Shown here one piece after another: positions 1 through 8,400 of a DNA stretch of 64,000 nucleotides; position 1 is the first letter of the stretch; every line of letters starts with the position of its first letter. The position numbers were made by a program, and so were the translations under genes. Source of the DNA: Nansenia antarctica (lineage: Eukaryota > Chordata > Actinopteri > Argentiniformes > Microstomatidae); the NCBI GenBank assembly GCA_963989245.1, contig OZ022346.1:47653092-47717091 (forward strand), in the 5' to 3' direction. The notes beneath the pieces were generated by a model, which saw only the letters and a program-made list of their open reading frames with translations, was not told the origin of the DNA and searched no databases.

Positions 1-80
1 TCTCCTACTGCATCATTTAAGTTGAATGTGTGTTTCTGTTTAATATGTAGCCTAATGTTTGAGTGTAGAATATGTTATGT

Positions 81-92
81 ATGTATATATAT

Positions 93-189
<97 letters not shown>

Positions 190-205
190 TATATATATAT
201 ATATA
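81..205. repeat. AT dinucleotide microsatellite
   Basis: An almost uninterrupted TA repeat of about 125 bp with a short CA stretch near its end. Confidence 0.9.
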
Positions 206-924
206 CCAGTTTTGACATCTTGAATGTTGTTGGGTTTTACACAGTAAAAGTGGTGTTTTTACAGAATTCGAGGAAAAAGCTTTTTATTTTTATTTTTATG
301 TCTTGTGTTGATCCGAAAAATGATCCGATCCGTGACTCAAAAACCGTGACACGATCCGATCCGTGAGTTAGGTGATCCATTACACCCCTATTAATAAGTA
401 ATTACAGAAAAAGTAAATGACATTTCTGTCATGACTTCCGCATTTACGAGAGAGTCGGAATGTGACGCTACCAAGCGGACCAATCACAGTTCTTATAGAT
501 AACTTTACATTAAATGTCTATCATAAATATAATTTAAACCCAACGAACAGCCATGGGGCTTCCTCTAACTAATCATTTATTTCTAAATAAACAGGATTGT
601 ACATCTCGTAAATGTCATTTTTGGAGAGGTGCGTGTCAACCTACGGCGTAGGCTGCGGGCCTACGCAAGCCTACGCGTAGGCTACGCCGTCGATTTTACG
701 CAGAAGTATAAATTGGGCTTAAGAGAACATGCTTGCCGTCCAGGGACACCGTCTGCAGGGAGGACAGGGGGACATTACTACCCCTCAGCACTGCGTCTCC
801 TGAGACACCTGCTTTTCCCTTTTACTTCCCCTATACTGTGCCTCCTAAGACTCTACTGCCCCCCTTCTACTGTCTCTTCAGTGTCTATAAAAAAAAAAAA
901 AAAAAAAAAAAAAGACTTTTTCAC

Positions 925-1068
925 GACAACTGCCAGTGGCCCCTGGCCTGAGCTAGATTACTCTTTCTGCTACGACTGGTGGATTGATGATTCACTTGCT
1001 TAGTCAAATGTATCGATTGTAAGTCGCTTTGGAATAAGGCGTCTGCTACATGCCAAACATGTAATGTA
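925..1068 (+). mobile_element. SINE-like repeat, copy 1
   Basis: The sequence from the GCCCCTGGCCTGAGCTAG motif to the GTAAGTCGCTTTGGAATAAG tail recurs nearly unchanged at 32266-32400. The 3' tail resembles the one at the end of several other SINE copies in this window (34.8, 51.6 and 62.4 kb). A poly-A run of about 24 bases lies just upstream, at 890-913. Confidence 0.65.
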
Positions 1069-1186
1069 AATGTAAAGGGGTGGGACAACATATCGATACA
1101 GCGATTATCGTATCGTGGCCTCTTGCGATATGATTATCGTTTCACACAACACATTTTCTGGTCTGACCTTTTCCAAATAAAATCGA

Positions 1187-1388
1187 TTCCACACACACAC
1201 AGACACACACACACCACACACACAGACACACACACACACACACAAACACACCTTGAGTCTCTGGGGCCCGTCAAAGGCGGTGCTGCGGGCGTCTCTGATG
1301 GTGTCACACACACACACACAGACACACACAGACACACCCACACACACAGACACACACACACCCACACACAGACACACACACACACACA

Positions 1389-1433
<45 letters not shown>

Positions 1434-1939
1434 ACCCACACAGACACACACACCCACACAGACACACACACACAGACACACACACACACAGACACACACA
1501 CAGACACACACACACACACACAGACACACACACACACACAGACACACACACACCCACACACACAGACACACACACAGACACACACACACACAGACACACA
1601 CACACACACAGACACACACACACACACAGACACACACACACACACAGACACACACACACACACACAGACACACACACACAGACACACACACACACAGACA
1701 CACACAGACACACACACACACACACACACAGACACCCACACACACAGACACACACACAGACACACACACACCCACACACACAGACACACACACACACACA
1801 CACACAGACACACACACAGACACACACACACAGACACACACACACACACACACACAGACACACACACACACACAGACACAGACACACACACACACAGACA
1901 CACACACACAGACACACACACAGACACACACACACACAG

Positions 1940-1971
<32 letters not shown>

Positions 1972-2063
1972 CCACACACACAGACACACACACACACACA
2001 CACACAGACACACACACAGACACACACACACACACAGACACACACACACACACACACACACAC
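1187..2063. repeat. CA / CAGACA minisatellite array
   Basis: A dense array of CACACA units interrupted by GACACA at irregular spacing. On the minus strand it begins exactly at the donor of the smc1b hinge exon (AAG followed by GTGTGT). Long Cys-Val or Thr-His open frames across it are repeat artefacts. Confidence 0.95.
1249..1307 (-). pseudogene. Partial copy of smc1b hinge exon 3' end
   Basis: On the minus strand this 59-bp segment reads DTIRDARSTAFDGPQRLK. It differs by a few bases from the end of the hinge exon at 2064-2241, and a GT array follows it in the same way. It has no acceptor of its own. It looks like an exon-end duplication separated from its source by the CA array. Confidence 0.8.
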
Positions 2064-2241
2064 CTTGAGTCTCTGCGGGCCGTCGAAGGCAGTGCTGCGG
2101 GCCTCTCTGATGGTGTCACACACCAGGGTGTCGCCACAGACGAACTGCACCACCCTCCTGAGGGGGGGGGGCCGTCTGCACCACGTCCACCAGCATCTTG
2201 GCCCCCGCCACCTCCCGCAGACGCTCGTTCAGGGGGACCAC
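2064..2241 (-). CDS. smc1b: smc1b exon, second half of hinge domain (frameshifted)
   Basis: Minus-strand exon coding the second half of the SMC1 hinge, the doughnut domain through which SMC1 pairs with SMC3 in cohesin. It has a TGTGCAG acceptor upstream of 2241 and an AAG/GTGTGT donor at 2064. Translation gives LNERLREVAGAKMLVDVVQ and then, one frame over, VVQFVCGDTLVCDTIREA, closely matching vertebrate SMC1B. The frame breaks inside a run of ten C (plus-strand G, 2162-2171). One base fewer would restore the expected LRRVVQF reading, so an indel in the homopolymer, possibly a sequencing error, is the likely cause. The exon lies on the opposite strand to the smc1b head exons at 5.3-16.9 kb. 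Confidence 0.85.
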
Positions 2242-2276
2242 CTGCACAGGTGAGGGAGTGAAGCTTCGTTTATACA

Positions 2277-2395
2277 CAGGGTTCCTTCCCACGCCTTCTG
2301 GAACATCACATTCAAGCACCTTTCAACGACTTTCAAGACCCAATTCCCTCAAATTCAAGGACCCAACACGGCGTAGTGTGAGACGGAACTAGACG
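2277..2395 (+). mobile_element. Terminal part of CAGGGTTCC non-autonomous element
   Basis: It begins CAGGGTTCC and continues with TTCAAGCACCTTTCAACGAC. It matches one end of the complete copy at 37195-37628 in reverse orientation, and the fragment at 3314-3432. It lies 35 bp upstream (minus sense) of the smc1b hinge exon acceptor. Confidence 0.7.
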
Positions 2396-3039
2396 TCCAG
2401 GTAGTCTCTCTCCTCTCCCTCCTCTCCCTCCTCTCTCCCTCCTCTCCCTCTCCCCCCTCTCTCCCTCTCCCCCCTCTCACGTTCAGGTAGTCACGCTCCT
2501 CTACCTCCTCTCTCCCTCCTCTCTCTCTCTCCCTCCTCTACCTCCTCTCTCCCTCCTCTCTACCTCCTCTCTCCCTCCTCTCCCTCCTCTCTCCCCGCCC
2601 CCCCCCCCTCCCCTCCTTACCTCCAGGTAGTCTATAGGCAGGAAGGTCTCGGGTGCGGCCCCTCTCCTCTCCCCCCCCCCCCTCCCCTCCTCACCTCCAG
2701 GTAGTCACTCTCCCTCCTCTCTCCCTCTCCTCTCTCCCCCCCCCTCTCCCTCTTCCCCCTCTCACGTCCAGGTAGTCTCTCTCCTCTCCCTCCTCTCTCC
2801 CTCCTCCCCCCCCTCTCCCCCTCTCCCTCTCACGTTCAGGTAGTCACTCTCCCTCCTCTCTCCCTCTCCCCCCTCCGCCCTCCCCCCCCCCCTCACGTCC
2901 AGGTAGTCACTCTCCCTCCCCCCCCCCCCCTCCCCCCTCTCCCCCTCCCCCCCCTCCCCTCCAGGTAGTCTATACTAGGCAGGAAGGTCTCTGGCCTGGC
3001 CCTGTCCTCTCCCCCTCCTCTCCCTCCCCCCCTCCTCAC
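2396..3039. repeat. CT-rich minisatellite carrying about nine exon-end/donor copies
   Basis: A pyrimidine-rich array next to the donor of the minus-strand hinge exon. About every 70 bp it contains CAGGTAGTC, which is the minus-strand exon end GACTACCTG. Examples lie near 2398, 2486, 2626, 2698, 2769, 2837, 2900 and 2967; the true exon end is at 3040-3050. Two copies (2620-2665 and 2960-3005) extend further into coding sequence and repeat the codons for ETFLP. Confidence 0.8.
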
Positions 3040-3225
3040 CTCCAGGTAGTCTATAGGCAGGAAGGTCTCGGGTTCGGCCCTCTCCTCTTTGGCGTAGGCG
3101 ATGCACTCCCGCGCCACCTTCTCAGACGACACCACGATGGCGTTCATGTAGCGGCCGAACACCTTGGTCACGGCCAGCTGGTACCTCTTATGGATGGGGC
3201 TGCACAGGTCCACCAGGCGCCCCAA
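3040..3225 (-). CDS. smc1b: smc1b exon, first half of hinge domain
   Basis: Minus-strand exon of 186 bp (62 codons, phase 0 to 0). The acceptor is a C-run followed by AG upstream of 3225, and the donor is GAG/GTGAGG at 3040. It translates to LGRLVDLCSPIHKRYQLAVT, followed by KVFGRYMNAIVV and ending in PETFLPIDYLE. These are near-identical to the SMC1B hinge and closer to it than to SMC1A. It joins in phase to the hinge exon at 2064-2241. Upstream exons for the N-terminal ATPase half are absent from this window. Confidence 0.93.
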
Positions 3226-3313
3226 CTGGGGGGGGGAGACACGCAACAACTTCAACATTAGATTTCTAAACCAGCACCCGTCCCCTGCTTGCCTGCTGTT
3301 GATTGTTTGTTCA

Positions 3314-3432
3314 GGGTTCCTTCCCACACCTTCTGAAACATCACATTCAAGCACCTTTCCAGGACTTTCAAGACTCAATTCCCTCAAATTCAAGGACCCA
3401 ACACGGCATAGTTTGAGACAGATCTAGATGAG
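3314..3432 (+). mobile_element. Terminal part of CAGGGTTCC non-autonomous element, copy 2
   Basis: It shares its full length with 2277-2395 and with the end of 37195-37628 (reverse). It again lies just upstream, in the minus sense, of a hinge exon. Confidence 0.7.
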
Positions 3433-3489
3433 GATTTATATAATAGGAACTATCCGCTCACAGACAACAATTAAAAAGAGAGGCTTGAA

Positions 3490-3797
3490 AGCCCCGCGGT
3501 GGCGCAGCGGTCTAAGCATTAGCCTCTAGTGCAAGCTGCCCACCGGGGACTGGGATCAAATCCCGGTCTCGCCAGATCCGGATATGGCCGGGGCCCACAG
3601 GGAGCGGCATATTGAGCGGCCGCTCCCAAGGGGGGTATAGGACTATTTCCGGACAAGGATCCGTCGCGCAACACCGCCCCCGGGGTGCCGGAATAACGGT
3701 GTTGGGCTCGAGGAGCCAGACAACTAGTCTGCCTGGCTATCTCCTCTGAGGCTGCCGGCCACGGGGTCGTGCGGCGGATCCTACGCAATAGGCAGGG
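3490..3797 (+). mobile_element. tRNA-derived SINE, truncated by the gap
   Basis: The head contains a box A-like TGGCGCAGCGG and a box B-like GGGATCAAATCCC at roughly tRNA spacing. A unique GC-rich body follows and runs into the N block. There is no intact tRNA acceptor stem pairing, so it is not called a tRNA gene. Confidence 0.6.
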
Positions 3798-3997
3798 NNN
3801 NNNNNNNNNNNNNNNNNNNNNNNNNNNNNNNNNNNNNNNNNNNNNNNNNNNNNNNNNNNNNNNNNNNNNNNNNNNNNNNNNNNNNNNNNNNNNNNNNNNN
3901 NNNNNNNNNNNNNNNNNNNNNNNNNNNNNNNNNNNNNNNNNNNNNNNNNNNNNNNNNNNNNNNNNNNNNNNNNNNNNNNNNNNNNNNNNNNNNNNNN
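3798..3997. other. Assembly gap of 200 N
   Basis: Exactly 200 N, a typical placeholder length for a scaffold join of unknown size. It separates minus-strand smc1b hinge exons from plus-strand smc1b head exons. Confidence 1.
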
Positions 3998-4201
3998 CCC
4001 CTCTGCTCTGTCTGCGGCTCGTCAGAAGGTTCCAGATATGTGACACGGTCTGGTCAATAACGCCAACAAACAAACAAACAGTTCTGTTCAGTGTCAACAC
4101 CACAATAAAACATGCTAGCTAATGTTTGCTAGCTAGCGCGGCTAATCACAAACAACACAAACACTAAAACAATCAAACACCAGAAAACAATTAGCTAAAA
4201 A

Positions 4202-4592
4202 CAGGGTATCCGCGGTGTCTTGAAAAGTATTAAAAGTTGATAAATCAATTTTGGGAAAATCAAGACCCTTAGTATTAAAAAGTCTTATCACGATTTTATG
4301 AGGTCTTGAATTGTTTTGGTATTTTTCTGAATTAGACTCTGTCCAAAGAGTTTGAGTCCTACAAACTTTTAGTGAACTTATTTGTTTTATTAAAAAACAA
4401 AGATGAACCGGAAATTCTGTTGTATGATCGTGGTCTAGTCTATTGCAAACTAAAACTGTTAAGTTAAAGGTGTCACTGATGTAAACGGTTACAGCTCCAA
4501 GTGGCGGTGAGGTCTGGAAAAATATTGACACGGTCTTTAAAAAGTCTTAGAAAGGTATTGAAATTAACCTCAAGATTCCTGTATATACCCTG
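4202..4592 (+). mobile_element. CAGGGTATCC non-autonomous DNA element, longer copy
   Basis: It starts CAGGGTATCCGCGGTGTC and ends TATATACCCTG, so the termini are short inverted repeats. A shorter copy (243 bp) lies in opposite orientation at 27847-28089. No target-site duplication is visible, and there is no coding capacity. Confidence 0.7.
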
Positions 4593-4766
4593 TCCTGTGA
4601 ATTGAATATGATGTCTGGGAAAACCAATTTTTATAGGCACTTGTTTTGTGCTTTGATTCATTACTGAACAAGTCAATCTTGTAATGTAATGTAAGCACAA
4701 TACGTTACACCCCACCCATTGCGCCCCCGCCCCCCCAAAAACCCCAGTCTAAAGCCCAGTATGTCT

Positions 4767-4768
<2 letters not shown>

Positions 4769-4817
<49 letters not shown>

Positions 4818-4830
4818 ATCTCTCTCTTTC

Positions 4831-4900
<70 letters not shown>

Positions 4901-5050
4901 TCTTTCTCTCTCTCTGTCTCTCTGTCTCTCTCTCCCTCTCTTTCTCTCTCTGTCTCTCTCTCTCCCTCTCTTTCTCTCTCTGTCTCTCTCTGTCTCTCTC
5001 TCTCTCTCTTTCTGTCTCTCTCTCTCTGTCTCTCTCTCCCTATCTCTCTC

Positions 5051-5083
<33 letters not shown>

Positions 5084-5112
5084 GTCTCTCTCTCTCTGTC
5101 TCTCTGTCTGTC

Positions 5113-5157
<45 letters not shown>

Positions 5158-5190
5158 GTCTCTCTCTCTGTCTCTCTGTCTCTCTCTGTC

Positions 5191-5283
<93 letters not shown>

Positions 5284-5290
5284 CTCTCTG
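4769..5290. repeat. CT microsatellite abutting a splice acceptor
   Basis: About 520 bp of CT repeat with CCCT, TTTC and TGTC variants. It ends directly at the TCTCAG acceptor of the smc1b exon at 5299 and so provides an extremely long polypyrimidine tract. Confidence 0.95.
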
Positions 5291-5298
5291 TCTCTCAG

Positions 5299-5444
5299 GA
5301 GGAGGAGAGGTTGCTGGTGGTGGTGGAGGAGAGCCAGTCCAAAGCCCTGGAGCTGAAGAACTGTCTGCTGGGTAAGAAGGTCCAGCTGGCCGACTCCAAG
5401 GCTGAGCTGGACCAGAAGACCAAGAGCCTCCAGGGCAGCTCCAG
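5299..5444 (+). CDS. smc1b: smc1b exon (C-terminal coiled coil)
   Basis: Acceptor TCTCAG, donor CCAG/GTAACC, 146 bp, phase 0 to 2. It codes a charged heptad-rich segment beginning EEERLLVVVEESQSKALELK. It is assigned by phase and position before the next, better conserved exon. Confidence 0.8.
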
Positions 5445-8400
5445 GTAACCAGTCTGTTTTTTATTTTTTTTACATGTGCTTAAGCTACAGATTGTAAGCT
5501 TTCAAATGATGTGTCATACATTGAAATCGGAGAAAAATGTAACAGGACAGGCGTATTTGAACGCTGCTAACAGCTAGCGGCTAACAGCTAGCGGCTAACA
5601 AAGCACATCGCTACGAAGGTCTAAACTGTATTGTCAATTCATATACTGTATATCGCTATTCCCCCTAACGCTTTTCTGTTTGGAATGTGGATCCCTCTCT
5701 CACCCCCCCTCCCCTGCCTCCCTCTCTCACCCCCCCTCCCTGCCTCCTTCTCTCATCCCCCCCCCCTCCCTGCCTCCCTCTCTCACCTCCCCCTCCCTGC
5801 CTCCCTCTCTCACCTCCCCCTCCCTGCCTCCCTCTCTCACCCCCCCCTCCCTGCCTCCCTCTCTCACCCCCCCCCTCCCTGCCTCCCTCTCTCACCTCCC
5901 CCTCCCTGCCTCCCTCTCTCACCTCCCCCTCCCTGCCTCCCTCTCTCACCCCCCCCTCCCTGCCTCCTTCTCTCATCCCCCCCCTCCCTGCCTCCCTCTC
6001 TCACCTCCCCCTCCCTGCCTCCCTCTCTCACCCCCCCTCCCTGCCTCCCTCTCTCACCCCTCCCCTCCCTGCCTCCCTCTCTCACCTCCCCTCCCCTGCC
6101 TCCCTCTCTCACCCTCCCTCCCCTGCCTCCCTCTCTCATCCCCCCCCCTCCCTGCCTCCCTCTCTCACCTCCCCCTCCCTGCCTCCCTCTCTCACCCCCC
6201 CCCCTCCCTGCCTCCCTCTCTCACCCCCCCTCCCTGCCTCCCTCTCTCATCCCCCCCCCCCTCCCTGCCTCCCTCTCTCATCCCCCCCCCCTCCCTGCCT
6301 TCCTCTCTCACCCCCCCCTCCCTGCCTCCCTCTCTCACCCCCCCTCCCCTGCCTCCCTCTCTCACCCCCCCTCCCCTGCCTCCCTCTCTCATCCCCCCCC
6401 CCTCCCTGCCTCCCTCTCTCACACCCCCTCCCCTGCCTCCCTCTCTCACCCCCCCTCCCCTGCCTCCCTCTCTCATCCCCCCCCCCACCCTGCCTCCCTC
6501 TCTCATCCTCCCTGCCTCCCTCTCTCACCCCCCCTCCCCTGCCTCCCTCTCTCACCCCCCCCCCCTCCCTGCCTCCCTCTCTCATCCCCCCCCCCTCCCT
6601 GCCTCCCTCTCTCACCCCCCCCTCCCCTGCCTCCCTCTCTCATCCCCCCCTCCCTGCCTCCCTCTCTCATCCCCCCCCCCTCCCTGCCTCCCTCTCTCAC
6701 CCCCCCTCCCCTGCCTCCCTCTCTCATCTCCCTGCCTCCCCCTCTCCCCCCCCCCCCCCCCCCAGGGCGCTGGTGAAGCTGCAGAGGGAGGTGATCACCG
6801 TGGAGACGGCCTTGGAGCAGAAGCGCCTGGCCAAACACAACCTGCTGCTGGCCTGTAAGATCCAGGGCCTCAACATCACCCTGCTGTCTGGACACCTGGA
6901 CGACATCAGCCAGGTGCAGGTAAGATCCAGGGCCTGGAGGTCACGCTGCTGGCAGGGAACAGGGACCAGATCTCTGAGATGCAGGTAGGACAGAGAGACC
7001 AGATCTCTGAGATGCAGGTAGGACAGAGAGACCAGATCTCTGAGATGCAGGTAGGACAGAGAGACCAGATCTCTGAGATGCAGGTAGGACAGAGAGACCA
7101 GATCTCTGAGATGCAGGTAGGACAGAGAGACCAGATCTCTGAGATGCAGGTAGGACAGAGAGACCAGATCTCTGAGATGCAGGTAGGACAGAGAGACCAG
7201 ATCACTGAGATGCAGGTAGGACAGAGAGATAGAGAGACAGAGAGACAGAGAGACAGAGACGAGACCGGTGGCCCAGCTGTATAAACAGTTAAAAACAAAG
7301 TTAAGACTGGTCTTGGGGCGGCTGGGGTTCAGGAGGTAGAGCCACTGTCTAATGATCGCAAGGTTGGCAGATCGGTGGTTCGAGCCCCGGCTGGCCACAT
7401 GTCGAAGTGTCCTTGGGCAAGACACTGAACCATAAATTGCTCCCAGTGAGCGGGCCGGCCGGCGCCTTGCATGGTAGCTTGCTGCCACTGGTGTGTGAAT
7501 GTGTGTGAACGGGTGAATGAGAGGCCGTTGTAAAGCGCTTTGGAATAAGGCATAGCTATATAAGTCAGTCCATTAGATGTCTAGGTATTCCATACAGTGG
7601 GGGGAATAAGTATTTACCATTTAGCATTAACAACAAGCTGTCACCACCTGACCCCTGACCTCTATGATGCTGTGGTTGTGTCTGCAGCTGGACTCCACCA
7701 TGGACGTGTACGAGAGAGAGGCACGCATGGTCATCGACTACTCTAGCCTGCCAGAGGAACTGAAGGTAGGGGGAGGTGGAGGTGGTGGGTTACTGTTAAC
7801 ACGCATGGTCATCGACTACTCCGGCCTGCCAGAGGAACTGAAGGTAGGGGGAGGTGAAGGTAGTGGGTTACTGTTAACACGCATGGTCATCGACTACTCT
7901 GGCCTGCCAGAGGAACTGAAGGTAGGGGGAGGTGGAGGTGGTGGGTTACTGTTAACACGCATGGTCATCGACTACTCTGGCCTGCCAGAGGAACTGAAGG
8001 TAGGGGGAGGTGAAGGTAGTGGGTTACTGTTAACACGCATGGTCATCGACTACTTTGGCCTGCCAGAGGAACTGAAGGTAGGGGGAGGTGGAGGTGGTGG
8101 GTTACTGTTAACACGCATGGTCATCGACTACTTTGGCCTGCCAGAGGAACTGAAGGTAGGGGGAGGTGGAGGTGGTGGGTTACTGTTAAGCAGGTAGAGA
8201 AGAAGGTAGGGGGAGGTGGCTAAGACACACCTCTTCTCCCTGGCCTTTGACCTGAGGTGAGCCTGCCTCCCGACAACTGCACTTTTCTGCACTTTTATTT
8301 CTGCACCTGTTGTTATTCTGTACTTGACTTGTGTCACGTGTGTTCAGGGTCTAGCAGGAGGGGAGGTGGAGGGCCAGCTGGAGAGGCTGGCAGCAGAGGC

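Larger units (their letters stand above)
1..1186. other. Non-genic sequence at window start
   Basis: I see no coding exon here. The stretch holds an AT microsatellite, an A-rich and C-rich repeat around 720-925, and a SINE-type 3' tail. If the minus-strand smc1b hinge exons to the right are oriented correctly relative to this contig, this would be intronic sequence of that gene. Confidence 0.5.

Noticed and set aside
629..1003. 124-codon open frame at the window start
   Set aside because: It crosses a poly-A run and a repeat, with no homology or splice sites.
1105..2253. Several overlapping Cys-Val and Thr-His open frames over 300 codons on both strands
   Set aside because: They come from the CA/GT array; all frames of such a repeat are open. 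Only the two smc1b segments at its ends are coding-like.
3490..3575. tRNA gene
   Set aside because: Box A and box B are present, but the stems do not pair cleanly and a SINE body follows. The heads at 7315, 29563, 34730 and 62277 were rejected for the same reason.
5631..6988. Pro-Leu-Ser and Arg-Glu-Gly open frames of 100-430 codons
   Set aside because: They follow the 25-bp minisatellite and change content with the C-run length; the smc1b exon at 6766 merely continues one of them.
7664..8197. Independent 177-codon gene
   Set aside because: It is the smc1b exon reading on through copied donors and intron; the start codon lies in the intron.
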